A DNA stretch of 36,833 bases from Eubacteriales bacterium (lineage in GTDB: Bacteria > Bacillota > Clostridia > Lachnospirales > Lachnospiraceae): contig JAUNJG010000015.1 of NCBI GenBank assembly GCA_030533385.1, forward strand, positions 1 through 36,833. The letters run 5' to 3'. Made by a program: the position numbers and the translations under genes. Numbering within the stretch: the stretch's first letter is position 1; every line of letters begins with the position of its first letter. A model generated the notes under the pieces. The model was not told where the DNA came from. It saw only the letters and a list, made by a program, of their open reading frames with translations, and did not search any database. Positions 1-8,249 of the stretch are shown one piece after another.

Positions 1-505
1 CAGTACCATCAAGTGGATTTCCAAACATCTCCACAAATCGGGCGTGGATGAGCTCATCTAATTTTTGGAGTTCTTGTTTTCTAATCTGAATAATCTGTTC
101 AACTTTTAAAAATTTATTTACTACATTTTGTTGAACTCCAATTGAAGGTAATTCTATTTCTATTTTTAATAAATCAGATTTAGTCAAGCTAGGTATTGTA
201 ACAGCCTTATTCAACCGTTCAAAATTAAAGTTACGACAGAAATAATATAAATATCTCGGCATCAAAATCTCTTTTTTTGCAGATAATCCAAATGCTGTAT
301 CTACATTCCAAAATGGCTCATCTACATAAATTGGATTATTTATACTGCCCTTTCGTCCAATGACTACAGTATCTGCTTCACAAATATAATCATCTGCATA
401 ACCCATAATCCCTCCACTACCGTAAATTGGATATTTCCCTTCTGGATTTTCTACTTTTCTTTGATTACGCCCATTCTTTATCTCAAGTACATCAGCAAAT
501 TTCAT
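1..505 (-). CDS. hsdS: Type I restriction specificity subunit HsdS (partial, runs off left edge)
   Basis: This is a reading frame of 168 visible codons that is still open at the window edge, so the C-terminal part is missing. The start is an ATG at 505 behind a GGGGA ribosome binding site. The N-terminus (MKFADVLEIKNGRNQ, then YPIYGSGGIMGY and VIGRKGSIN) is the classic start of a target recognition domain of type I S subunits. It is followed by LPSIGVQQNVVNKFLKVEQI and then a helical stretch, the conserved coiled-coil spacer that docks the methyltransferase. HsdS gives the HsdM/HsdR complex its DNA sequence specificity. The partner hsdM is at 2089-3615 on the same strand, separated by a toxin-antitoxin pair and gene debris. 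Whether the protein has one or two recognition domains cannot be judged from this fragment. Confidence 0.85.
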   Translation of the reverse strand, partial: MKFADVLEIKNGRNQRKVENPEGKYPIYGSGGIMGYADDYICEADTVVIGRKGSINNPIYVDEPFWNVDTAFGLSAKKEILMPRYLYYFCRNFNFERLNKAVTIPSLTKSDLLKIEIELPSIGVQQNVVNKFLKVEQIIQIRKQELQKLDELIHARFVEMFGNPLDGT

Positions 506-575
506 CACATTTTCCCCGCAAAGATTATATTGATTTAGCCATGGAATCAGCAAAAGCTGGATTTAAATTTCCGTT

Positions 576-923
576 TTACTCACCCCAATAGTCCAGTGTA
601 TCTTGTGGCGTGGTGTCAATTCCAAACAGTTGCCACATAAAATTTTCTTTTTCATTATAAATATTGATTATTCTTATGTAGTCCTTTTCAATACGATAAA
701 ACACATAGTTTTTACTCACAACTAAATATCTATAATCTGTTACAACATCAAATAAACTAGATACTGCCGGACCTTTCTTTTCAAATACACTTAAATCATT
801 TATATTATTTGTTATTTTTTTAATAATCAGTTTTGCCTTGTCAACTCCATACTTCTCGGAAATATCATTTTTTAAAAAACGTAATTTGTCTGCGGCATCT
901 GGAGAATACTTTATCTTTTTCAA
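576..923 (-). CDS. RelE/ParE-family toxin of a type II toxin-antitoxin pair
   Basis: A 115-residue basic protein with the compact RelE/ParE layout: an N-terminal beta strand (KIKYSPDAADKL), a pair of helices rich in Lys and Ile, then strands YRYLVVSKNYVFYRIE and YIRIINIYN. Toxins of this fold cleave ribosome-bound mRNA or poison gyrase; which one applies here is not visible. The start codon is TTG at 921-923, overlapping the TGA stop of the antitoxin by three bases, with a GGGGG stretch upstream as ribosome binding site. The weak start and the overlap fit a toxin translated at a lower level than, and coupled to, its antitoxin. The pair sits between hsdM and hsdS, a common place for such cassettes. 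Confidence 0.8.
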   Translation of the reverse strand: MKKIKYSPDAADKLRFLKNDISEKYGVDKAKLIIKKITNNINDLSVFEKKGPAVSSLFDVVTDYRYLVVSKNYVFYRIEKDYIRIINIYNEKENFMWQLFGIDTTPQDTLDYWGE

Positions 924-1240
924 TCCAGTACCCCCAATTCCCTCTCTAAATCATCAGCATCCAGCCAACCTTCCGCTTCTGCCCGCGCTTCCGCTTTTCT
1001 TAAATCGAGCAACAACATTGCTAATGCTTGTTGTTTTAAAGCTTCTTTACTATTTTTTGTTACTATAAAGGGTAACCCCTCCACATTAATGGATTGTTGA
1101 ATAAATGTATTAAATGCATCTGTCAATGTCATACCTGTTTTTGCATATATTTCTTCAACAGTTTTCTTTATTTCTGAATTTATTCTCACTTGAAAAGTAG
1201 TATCCTTCGGTGCATTTGCAATATTTAAATTAGCAGCCAT
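920..1240 (-). CDS. RelB/DinJ-family antitoxin
   Basis: A 106-residue acidic antitoxin. An N-terminal ribbon-helix-helix segment (TTFQVRINSEIKKTVEEIY, then GMTLTDAFNTFIQQSI, roughly residues 13-50) is the RelB/DinJ DNA-binding and dimerisation domain. The C-terminal part is Glu/Ala-rich and ends in DDLERELGVLD, as expected for a toxin-wrapping tail. The ATG at 1240 was chosen over an in-frame start at 1291 because an AAAGGAGG ribosome binding site ends about nine bases before it. The upstream candidate would also lie in the promoter region. It would neutralise the toxin encoded directly downstream and repress its own promoter. Confidence 0.82.
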   Translation of the reverse strand: MAANLNIANAPKDTTFQVRINSEIKKTVEEIYAKTGMTLTDAFNTFIQQSINVEGLPFIVTKNSKEALKQQALAMLLLDLRKAEARAEAEGWLDADDLERELGVLD

Positions 1241-1264
1241 ATGTGCATACCTCCTTTTAATCAT

Positions 1265-1293
1265 ATTATACATCAGATATCTCGTCAGCACAA
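1265..1293 (-). promoter_or_regulatory. Probable promoter and operator of the toxin-antitoxin pair
   Basis: On the minus strand a perfect TATAAT (1265-1270) lies 17 bp from TTGTGC (1288-1293), about 25 bases upstream of the antitoxin start. Within the spacer is the 8-bp palindrome AGATATCT (1275-1282), a plausible half of a RelB-type operator. The promoter lies downstream of the gene scar at 1348-1960, so the pair can be expressed independently of the hsdM transcript. The autoregulation is inferred from the family. Confidence 0.5.
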
Positions 1294-1347
1294 CGTCATT
1301 ACATTTTATATTTTACTACACATCCATCCCGATAAACTGGAATTGCG

Positions 1348-1551
1348 TTATTCATTATAAATGTTTTTCCCAAAGTTATAGGCCTCTTTGAGATGATTTG
1401 TATTATCGATTTGAGGCTTTCCATTTGTATCCCCACAACCTCCGGCAAGCAACATCCCCTTGTCCTTAAATCCTATATAATTGATAATTGCAAATTTATA
1501 ATACGATACTGCCTGCTCATACGTCCAAAAAAAATCATCCGCTGAAGCCAT
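1348..1551 (-). pseudogene. 3' fragment of a flavodoxin/NADPH-dependent FMN reductase-like gene
   Basis: A 67-codon open stretch whose product has a dense, ordered sequence (FFWTYEQAVSYYKFAI, NYIGFKDKGMLLAGGCGD, KEAYNFGKNIYNE). It resembles the C-terminal third of small NADPH-dependent FMN reductase/flavodoxin-family proteins, where a LAGGCGD-like segment and a final helix are typical. The N-terminal flavin-binding part is absent. Directly upstream, in another frame, is the broken rhuM gene; the two overlap by about 17 bases. No ribosome binding site serves the first ATG (1551). The simplest reading is that a deletion or recombination joined two unrelated genes. The family assignment is from recalled sequence style, not a search. 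Confidence 0.5.
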
Positions 1552-1960
1552 CCATAACCCAGCCTTTGATGGTGTAGTCCTTTACAATACCGTTTGCCCA
1601 CTTGCGAAACTGCACTGCACGTTCATTGTTTACCTTGAAACCGACAGCAATAATCATTTGCAAATTATAGTGATTTACTTCTCTTTGCACCTGACGAGAA
1701 CCCTCAGTTTGAACTATTCGGAATTTCCTAATAGTTGCAGACTCTTCTAATTCGCTATCGGTATATATCTTTTTGATATGCTCGTTTATCGTAGGAAGAG
1801 CAACATCATAAAGCGTAGCCATCATTTTCTGTGTCAGCCATATATTCTCATCTTCATAGCGCATTTCAATGCTATCTTCCTGTTCTCCGACAGAAGCAAC
1901 ATAGATAAGATATTCTGCTGCACTTGAACGAATATCTATTTCATTTTTCTTTTTTGCCAA
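1535..1960 (-). pseudogene. RhuM-family protein, truncated 5' part
   Basis: About 141 codons matching the N-terminal half of RhuM-family (Salmonella pathogenicity-island type) proteins. The hallmarks are IEMRYEDENIWLTQKMMATLYDV, a helix-turn-helix-like NINEHIKKIY, and the family signature AVGFKVNNERAVQFRKWAN followed by DYTIKGWVMD. Full-length members are roughly 300 residues or more. Here the frame leaves the family right after WVMD (about position 1550) and stops four codons later. A TTG at 1960, eight bases after GGAGG, is the better start; a GTG at 1969 overlaps the ribosome binding site. RhuM genes often lie between hsdM and hsdS, which fits this position. Their function is not established. 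Confidence 0.7.
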
Positions 1961-1987
1961 CGCAACCACCTCCGATTATTTTGATTG

Positions 1988-2004
1988 TGTCACCAGTGGT
2001 GACA
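1988..2004. promoter_or_regulatory. Perfect 17-bp palindrome upstream of rhuM fragment
   Basis: TGTCACCAGTGGTGACA is a perfect palindrome around a central base (eight-base arms). It lies about 30 bases upstream of the rhuM fragment start and just downstream of a TATATT (minus strand, 2011-2016) that could be a -10 box. A run of six T follows on the plus strand, but no plus-strand gene ends here, so an operator is more likely than a terminator. Confidence 0.4.
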
Positions 2005-2088
2005 TTTTTTAATATAGAAGCACGAGCGAAAATTGGAATGGACTAACTTCTAATTATTATATACAATATTGTTGAACCACTGAACCCG

Positions 2089-3615
2089 CTAATGCGATGT
2101 AGGTGGTGTTTTTTCGTCCTTCAACATCTCCTCCAGCTCCGCCAGATTCTTTGTAATCTCTGCTTCCAGTTCATGGAGGCTCGCCATAATCTCCTGGGTG
2201 GACGGATACTCTACCGGCACGTATTCCACCTCTTTATATTTATTGATAGAAAGATCATATTCATTTTCAACGATATCATTCTTATCCACAAAAAAGGACT
2301 GGTCGGTTCGCTTTCTTTCTGTCTCTCCGTCCGGATTGCGGAACCTCTGAATGATATCCGGAATATCATTTTCATCGACTGGATTCCGCTTATCATCCAG
2401 GCTGAATCCATCGGCCTTCATATCGTAAAACCAAACTTTGTCTGTACCGCCATGTGCTGTCTTGGTGAAAATCAAGATGGCGGTGGACACGCCCGCATAG
2501 GGTTTAAACACGCCGGACGGCATGGAAATGACTGCCTCCAGTCTTTGATTTTCCACGATTTCTTTTCTTATGCCTTTATGCGCCTTTGATGAGCCAAACA
2601 ACACTCCATCGGGAACGATACAGGCACATCTTCCACCGATTTTCAACATACGCAGAAACAGTGCCAGAAATAATAATTCCGTTTTTTTCGTTTTGCACAC
2701 CTTCAGCAAATCTCCCGACACCGACTCGGCATCCAGGCTTCCCTTAAAGGGTGGATTGGCCAGCACCAGGGAATATTTCTCCTTGTCCGGATTTTGATCA
2801 GACAGGCTGTCCCGATATTCAATAAACGGATTGTCGATTCCGTGGGTCATCATGTTCATGGCTCCGATGCGAAGCATCGTTCTGTCCATATCGTACCCGT
2901 GGAACATATGATTCATATAATGAGCCTTCTTCTGCCTGTCAAAGAAGATTTCTTTTTTCTTCTTCTCTTTCAGGTATTCCCCTGCCGCCACCAGAAATCC
3001 CGATGTTCCGCAGGCCGGGTCACAAATCACCTCATCGCTGGAAGGATCCATCATTTCCACCATCATACGGATAATATGCCTTGGAGTCCTGAACTGACCA
3101 TTCCGTCCTGACTGCGCAATCTTTGACAAAAGGTACTCATACACATCCCCACGTACATCGGCAGTCTGCATTTCATTCATTATCCTGTATATTTCATCCA
3201 AGGAATCTACCACTTTTGATAAAACAAGAGGTGTGGGCAATTTAAAAATAGCGTCATCCATGTATTTGGAGTAAGCACTATTCTTATTACTGTGCAATGT
3301 TTTAATGAACGGAAACACCCATTCCTGTACGACGGAATACATTCTATCGGCAGGAAAATCATGAAATACAGACCATTTCAGCTGTGAACCGGCAATGCAC
3401 CTTTCCCCAATCTTTATTTCATCCGAAAAAATACTCTTATAAGGAAGTTCCAGCATGGCGCTCTCTTTCGCTCTGATATTGTCCGCATCATCCAAATCAT
3501 GGATAAACATCAGATAGGTAATCTGCTCAATGACTTCCAGCGGATTTACCAGACCTCCGGAAGCGAAAATATCCCATAAACTGTCAATTCTATTTTTCAA
3601 TTCTCCTGTAATCAT
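2089..3615 (-). CDS. hsdM: Type I restriction-modification DNA methyltransferase subunit HsdM
   Basis: A 508-residue N6-adenine methyltransferase subunit, a normal length for HsdM. The N-terminal helical domain (residues about 1-150, ELKNRIDSLWDIFAS then LEVIEQITYLMFIHDLDD) is the HsdM_N domain that binds the S subunit. The catalytic domain carries the AdoMet-binding motif DPACGTSGF starting at D199 and the catalytic motif NPPF at 287-290. The ATG at 3615 follows AGAGGAAAC. It begins 32 bases after the AlbA-type gene, so the two are probably co-transcribed. It would methylate host DNA together with HsdS at the window's left edge. The nuclease/translocase subunit HsdR is not in the window and would have to lie further left or be missing. 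Confidence 0.93.
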   Translation of the reverse strand: MITGELKNRIDSLWDIFASGGLVNPLEVIEQITYLMFIHDLDDADNIRAKESAMLELPYKSIFSDEIKIGERCIAGSQLKWSVFHDFPADRMYSVVQEWVFPFIKTLHSNKNSAYSKYMDDAIFKLPTPLVLSKVVDSLDEIYRIMNEMQTADVRGDVYEYLLSKIAQSGRNGQFRTPRHIIRMMVEMMDPSSDEVICDPACGTSGFLVAAGEYLKEKKKKEIFFDRQKKAHYMNHMFHGYDMDRTMLRIGAMNMMTHGIDNPFIEYRDSLSDQNPDKEKYSLVLANPPFKGSLDAESVSGDLLKVCKTKKTELLFLALFLRMLKIGGRCACIVPDGVLFGSSKAHKGIRKEIVENQRLEAVISMPSGVFKPYAGVSTAILIFTKTAHGGTDKVWFYDMKADGFSLDDKRNPVDENDIPDIIQRFRNPDGETERKRTDQSFFVDKNDIVENEYDLSINKYKEVEYVPVEYPSTQEIMASLHELEAEITKNLAELEEMLKDEKTPPTSH

Positions 3616-3647
3616 TTGTTTCCTCTTTCCGCTTTTCTTTGGGCATA

Positions 3648-4901
3648 CTATTTTATACTATATTTGGTACCTCTGCCTCTTCCTTCAACGACTACGATTC
3701 CTTTTTGGCTCATTTCTTTCAGCAACTGTGTTGTCTTTGACTTACCGAAAGGCACATAAGGCGCTATTTCACTGATAGGCTTTAACATGATTTTACTCAA
3801 CACTTTGTAGACAATTTTTTCATCTTCTGTTAAATCCAGATTCTTTTCAAAAATCGGAAGCATGATTTTTATCGTATTTTCAGATACTTCAAAATCCGGT
3901 TTTATTAATCCATCTTCATAAAGCTGTTTTATTCTTGTTATTCCTGTTCCGAAGATTTCGACAAAACCCAGTCTGTAAAACACATTTGCAAGATTCCTGT
4001 TTCTTAGCACAGATAATTTGCCGGATAAATATTCTTCTTCTGCTATTCCCAATGGTAAGCCGCCGGGGGATATAATTTCAATTTTATCATCAAACATCAA
4101 TACCCGGATTTGAGATTCCACATCCCAGGCTCTGTGAATCAATGCGTTCGCCATCGCTTCCCGAAAGGCGGCCTCCGGTATTTTTTCTATTTTTTTTCTG
4201 TCCGCATCTTCTATCACCTCATACTCATAATAATCTCTAAAAATATCTATGGACTTATCATACATTTCTAATACAGATATATGTTCAAAGGTTGCTCTCT
4301 TTTGAATCATGCTGATATTTTCACCGAATTTCACCATATCAACACCTGGAAAACGGTTTTTGTCAGCCAGTATTTCCGCCGCATTATTATAGCCATTGTC
4401 ATTGTCATATAAATTCAGGGTTCTCAAGGTATCCTGATTAAAAGTTTCTATTTGTATCCGTTCTTTTAACTTACGATGGAGTATTTCAAAAGACAGCGCC
4501 TGGCCTTTGCTTGGAAGCTCTTCAAATCTGATATTTTTCCCTTCTAATATCAATCTGGAAAATTCCAATGTATCAACCTCTATGGTCGCTGTGTCATTTC
4601 TTTTATAGGCTTTTGATTTATACAAGTACGGTTTTCGGAGGCCGCTTTTTACTGTGAGTTTAATCGTCTGATCATTATTTTGTATATCCAGGGTATACTC
4701 AGGCTGGGGCAAAATACTGTCATTGATTTTATTTTCAATATCCAGACAGGCTTGCCTTACATCCGGCAGCCCTTTCACTTTCCCTTCATCATCTATTCCA
4801 AAATAAATCGTCCCACCCTCATAATTTGAAAAGGCACTGACTGTTTTTAAAAAAGTGTTCGTAATGGTTTCTTTACATTCCAAAGTCCGTGTTTCACGCA
4901 T
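3648..4901 (-). CDS. AlbA/Schlafen-type ATP-binding transcriptional regulator
   Basis: A 417-residue protein. Residues about 4-110 form an AlbA_2 (Schlafen-like) domain: LECKETITNTFLKTVSAFSN followed by GGTIYFGIDDEGKVKGL. A long middle region leads to a GHKL-like ATPase segment (FREAMANALIHRAWD, VLMFDDKIEIISPGGLP, then FGTGITRIKQLYEDG). The C-terminus (residues about 355-417) is a winged helix. The ATG at 4901 has AAAGGAT upstream; an in-frame start at 4958 would lie inside the inverted repeat of the intergenic region. Proteins of this type are frequent in defence islands and near type I systems; some act as regulators. Here it precedes hsdM and faces the MmeI-like gene, so it may regulate either. 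Its exact role is not known. Confidence 0.75.
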   Translation of the reverse strand: MRETRTLECKETITNTFLKTVSAFSNYEGGTIYFGIDDEGKVKGLPDVRQACLDIENKINDSILPQPEYTLDIQNNDQTIKLTVKSGLRKPYLYKSKAYKRNDTATIEVDTLEFSRLILEGKNIRFEELPSKGQALSFEILHRKLKERIQIETFNQDTLRTLNLYDNDNGYNNAAEILADKNRFPGVDMVKFGENISMIQKRATFEHISVLEMYDKSIDIFRDYYEYEVIEDADRKKIEKIPEAAFREAMANALIHRAWDVESQIRVLMFDDKIEIISPGGLPLGIAEEEYLSGKLSVLRNRNLANVFYRLGFVEIFGTGITRIKQLYEDGLIKPDFEVSENTIKIMLPIFEKNLDLTEDEKIVYKVLSKIMLKPISEIAPYVPFGKSKTTQLLKEMSQKGIVVVEGRGRGTKYSIK

Positions 4902-4956
4902 ATAAATCGTATCCTTTCCAATCTTATTTCTTATATTATTATATGCACTAATACGC

Positions 4957-4992
4957 AAAAAATCAATCGCAAAAATTTACGATTGATTTTTT
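4957..4992. promoter_or_regulatory. Perfect 13-bp inverted repeat in divergent intergenic region
   Basis: AAAAAATCAATCG (4957-4969) and CGATTGATTTTTT (4980-4992) are perfect complements around a 10-base A/T-rich loop. The repeat has A and T tracts on both sides, like a bidirectional terminator, but both neighbouring genes are transcribed away from it. It lies 56 bases upstream of the AlbA-type start, where an operator for that regulator would be expected. This placement is the only evidence for function. Confidence 0.45.
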
Positions 4993-5019
4993 GATTTTAT
5001 TCCATATAAATGCTAACGA

Positions 5020-5059
5020 ATGACGGGATAATTACTTCGTGGTATACTGTAATTATAAT
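5020..5059 (+). promoter_or_regulatory. Probable promoter of the MmeI-like gene
   Basis: ATGACG (5020-5025) and TATACT (5043-5048) are 17 bp apart, about 72 bases before the ATG at 5121. A second perfect TATAAT at 5054-5059 has only a poor upstream partner. The ribosome binding site GGGAGG (about 5108-5113) precedes the start. Confidence 0.4.
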
Positions 5060-5120
5060 TCGGGGGAATATTCGGATATATAATATATAAAGAGATGAGA
5101 TAACTTGGGAGGATGTAAGC

Positions 5121-7922
5121 ATGACAGATGCAGAACAGAGAGAGGCTGCCCGCCAGTTTGTGAACCGATGGATAGGAAAGGGAAAAGAAGATGAAGATGG
5201 GCGTTCCTATTGGATTGATCTTTTATCAAATGTTTTGGGAATGGATAATATTACGGAACGCCTCAATTTTGAAAAAAAAGTAGTGGTAGATGGCAATACA
5301 AAACGTATTGATGTGTATATTCCTGAGACGAGAGTAATTATTGAGCAAAAAAGCTTAGGTAAAGCATTGGATCATAAAATCCGTAATTCGGGAGAAATTA
5401 ATCTTACACCATTTGAACAAGCTGACAGATATAATAGTAAGCTGACTTTTGATGAAAGAGCCAGATGGATTGTAACATCCAATTTTGCAGAAATCTGGAT
5501 TTACGATATGAATCAGAAACAACCAGAACCAACAAAAATTGCCTTGGATGAATTACAGAGCAAATATCCTCTTTTGGATTTTTTGATCAAAAAAGAAGTA
5601 AAAACTATTTCTCATGAAATGGAAGTTTCCATAAAAGCAGGTGATATTGTAGGGCTTATCTATGATGCGTTTTTAAAACAGTATCGAATCCCTGATATAA
5701 AAGAAAAGGATGAAACACCAGCGCAAAAAGAAAAAAGAGAACATAAATTGAAAAGCCTAAATGCACTTTGTGTGCGGATTGTTTTCTGCCTTTATGCTGA
5801 AGATGCCGGTATTTTGGGAAAGAGAAATATGTTCCATGATTTTTTGGCGGCATATGAAGTAAAAGATTGCCGGAGAGCATTGATAGAATTATTTAAGATT
5901 TTGGATACGCCTGTAGCTGAGAGAGATGAGTATTTAGAAGATGATCTTGCTCAGTTCCCGTATGTAAATGGAGGACTGTTTGCAGATGAATCAATTGAAA
6001 TACCACAATTTACAGAAGAAATCAAAGAGCTACTTCTTACAAAAGCATCAGAAGACTTTAACTGGAGAGAAATTTCTCCAACTATATTTGGTGCAGTATT
6101 TGAATCTACACTGAATCCGGAAACCAGACGTTCCGGTGGAATGCATTATACGTCTATAGAGAATATTCATAAAGTGATTGATCCACTCTTTTTGGAAGAC
6201 TTGCAAAATGAATTTAATGACATTCAACGGATTTTGGTAAAACGAACCAGAGACAGGAAGCTGGACGAGTTTCAAGATAAATTGGCTTCGCTCTCATTCC
6301 TCGATCCAGCCTGTGGCTCAGGAAATTTCCTTACGGAAACCTATTTGTCGCTTCGCCGTTTGGAGAATAAAGTAATACGAGAAAAAGTTAACGGACAAAT
6401 GACATTGGGGGAAGTAACCAATCCAATTAAAGTTTCAATTCAACAGTTTTATGGAATAGAAATCAATGATTTTGCGGCTACTGTTGCAAAAACAGCTTTA
6501 TGGATTGCAGAATCTCAGATGTTAGAGGAGACAAAGAGTATTATTTATGGCTTTAACGACGATTTCCTTCCGCTGAAAACATATGTAAATATTACTGAGG
6601 GAAATGCATTAAGGGTTGATTGGAATGACGTTATTCCTGTAAATCAGTTATCTTATATCATGGGAAATCCACCTTTTGTCGGCGCAAGGTGGATGAGCAA
6701 AGCGCAAAAAAAAGATATGGAGTTAGTATTCCAGGGAATAAAGGATTTTGGGAACCTGGATTTTGTAACTGCGTGGTATAAAAAAGCAAGTGATTATATT
6801 CAGAATACAAATGTATTTGTTGCTTTTGTTTCAACCAACACCATTACGCAAGGTGAGCAGCCGGCAATATTTTGGAAACCATTGTTCGATATGGGAATAC
6901 ATATTAATTATGCTTATAGAACATTTCAATGGGATAGTGAAGCAAATTTAAAGGCGCATGTTCATTGTGTTATTGTAGGATTCAGCTATGCGGCAAGCAA
7001 CAAGAAAAAGCTTATCTATGAGGCAAATGGTGACTTTAAAATTGCTCGAAATATTAATGCATATTTAATTGATTCAGATGATATTTTTGTGGGTAGGAGA
7101 AAACATCCTCTTTGTGACGTCCCGGAAATAGGCATAGGAAATAAGCCGATAGACGGGGGTTATTATTTATTTGATAAAGAAGAAATGGAAGAATTTATTC
7201 AACAAGAACCGAAATCAAAGCAGTATTTCCACCCATGGTATGGTGCAAGAGAATTTATCAATCAAAATCCCAGATATTGTTTATATTTAGGTGATTGTTC
7301 TCCAAAAGAACTTAGAGAAATGCCAGAATGTATGAAAAGAGTCAATGCTGTGAGAGAGTATCGACTTCAAAGTACCAGTGCAGGGACACGTAAAATAGCT
7401 GATGTACCTACAAGATTCCATGTATCAAATTTCCCCAAGGGAAGTTACATTGTAATACCTCAAGTTTCCTCGGAAAGAAGGAGGTATATACCAATGGGAT
7501 ATATGGATGAGAGTGTGCTATGTAGTGATAAGGTGAGAATAATGCCAATGGGAACTTTATATCATTTTGGCGTGCTTGAATCTAATGTACATATGGCATG
7601 GATGCGAGCAATATGCGGTAGACTGAAAAGTGATTATAGTTATACCGTAAATCATGTTTATAATAATTTCCCTTGGCCTAAGTTATCAGAAAAACAAAAA
7701 CAAAGAATAGAACAAACTGCGCAGGGAATTTTGGATGCAAGATCATTATTTCCATATAACAGCCTCGCAGATTTATATGATCCATTAACTATGCCACCCG
7801 AACTTAGAAGAGCTCATATGATGAATGATAAAGCAGTCATGGACGCGTATGGTTTCAGTACAAAAATGACAGAAGAAGATTGTGTATCAGAATTAATGAA
7901 ATTATATAAGAAAATGTCATAA
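5121..7922 (+). CDS. MmeI-like type IIL restriction-modification enzyme (nuclease, methyltransferase and specificity in one chain)
   Basis: A 933-residue protein matching MmeI (about 920 residues) in size and order. The N-terminal region has a PD-(D/E)xK-like nuclease motif: D64 in KRIDVY, then E75-Q-K77 in VIIEQKS. A helical spacer follows (about 190-340), with RSGGMHYTSIENI leading into the methyltransferase. The AdoMet motif FLDPACGSGNFL has its Asp at 395, and the catalytic N6-adenine motif NPPF is at 516-519. Residues about 620-860 are the likely target recognition region (for example RFHVSNFPKGSYIVIPQVSS, and NNFPWPKL further on), before a C-terminal helical tail. Such enzymes cut DNA and methylate one strand without partner subunits. 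The ATG at 5121 follows GGGAGGATG. The frame is intact and all key motifs are present, so activity is plausible. A methyltransferase-only phage-defence role is a less likely alternative because the nuclease motif is present. Confidence 0.88.
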   Translation: MTDAEQREAARQFVNRWIGKGKEDEDGRSYWIDLLSNVLGMDNITERLNFEKKVVVDGNTKRIDVYIPETRVIIEQKSLGKALDHKIRNSGEINLTPFEQADRYNSKLTFDERARWIVTSNFAEIWIYDMNQKQPEPTKIALDELQSKYPLLDFLIKKEVKTISHEMEVSIKAGDIVGLIYDAFLKQYRIPDIKEKDETPAQKEKREHKLKSLNALCVRIVFCLYAEDAGILGKRNMFHDFLAAYEVKDCRRALIELFKILDTPVAERDEYLEDDLAQFPYVNGGLFADESIEIPQFTEEIKELLLTKASEDFNWREISPTIFGAVFESTLNPETRRSGGMHYTSIENIHKVIDPLFLEDLQNEFNDIQRILVKRTRDRKLDEFQDKLASLSFLDPACGSGNFLTETYLSLRRLENKVIREKVNGQMTLGEVTNPIKVSIQQFYGIEINDFAATVAKTALWIAESQMLEETKSIIYGFNDDFLPLKTYVNITEGNALRVDWNDVIPVNQLSYIMGNPPFVGARWMSKAQKKDMELVFQGIKDFGNLDFVTAWYKKASDYIQNTNVFVAFVSTNTITQGEQPAIFWKPLFDMGIHINYAYRTFQWDSEANLKAHVHCVIVGFSYAASNKKKLIYEANGDFKIARNINAYLIDSDDIFVGRRKHPLCDVPEIGIGNKPIDGGYYLFDKEEMEEFIQQEPKSKQYFHPWYGAREFINQNPRYCLYLGDCSPKELREMPECMKRVNAVREYRLQSTSAGTRKIADVPTRFHVSNFPKGSYIVIPQVSSERRRYIPMGYMDESVLCSDKVRIMPMGTLYHFGVLESNVHMAWMRAICGRLKSDYSYTVNHVYNNFPWPKLSEKQKQRIEQTAQGILDARSLFPYNSLADLYDPLTMPPELRRAHMMNDKAVMDAYGFSTKMTEEDCVSELMKLYKKMS

Positions 7923-7943
7923 GCATTGAGAAAAGTGAATAAT

Positions 7944-8249
7944 ATGAAAACCAAAATGACTAAAATATTGGTCCAATGGACGCATACCGTTGATATCATC
8001 TGTGTCCCGGAATGCATCGCAGATGATATCAATAAATATCAAGATGAGTTTCTTACCTATGTGAATGGAGTCTCCTTTGATGAAAAGTTAGATGGAACTG
8101 TTTTCGGTATCACAAATTTTGTGGATTATATAAATCAGTATGTGTTAGAAGAGAAAAATCAGAAAGCATATGTTCAATGTGAAGATTTTGTACCGAACAG
8201 CATCCGGCAGAAAAAGGAAATGAAGGGTATGAAAAAAATTTATTTTTAA
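7944..8249 (+). CDS. Small protein of unknown function downstream of the MmeI-like gene
   Basis: A 101-residue product from the ATG at 7944; an in-frame TTG at 7926 (107 residues) is possible but has no better ribosome binding site. The sequence is not recognised. It begins KTKMTKILVQWTHTVDIICV, carries an acidic middle (INKYQDEFLTYVNG, FDEKLDG) and ends with a basic tail KKEMKGMKKIYF. No signal peptide or membrane segment is seen. It starts 21 bases after the stop of the MmeI-like gene on the same strand and has the same AT-rich codon use, so it is probably co-transcribed with it. It may be a partner or a passenger; no function is proposed. Confidence 0.55.
   Translation: MKTKMTKILVQWTHTVDIICVPECIADDINKYQDEFLTYVNGVSFDEKLDGTVFGITNFVDYINQYVLEEKNQKAYVQCEDFVPNSIRQKKEMKGMKKIYF

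Noticed and set aside
4957-4992. The 13-bp inverted repeat as a terminator
   Set aside because: Both flanking genes are transcribed away from it, so no transcript would end there.
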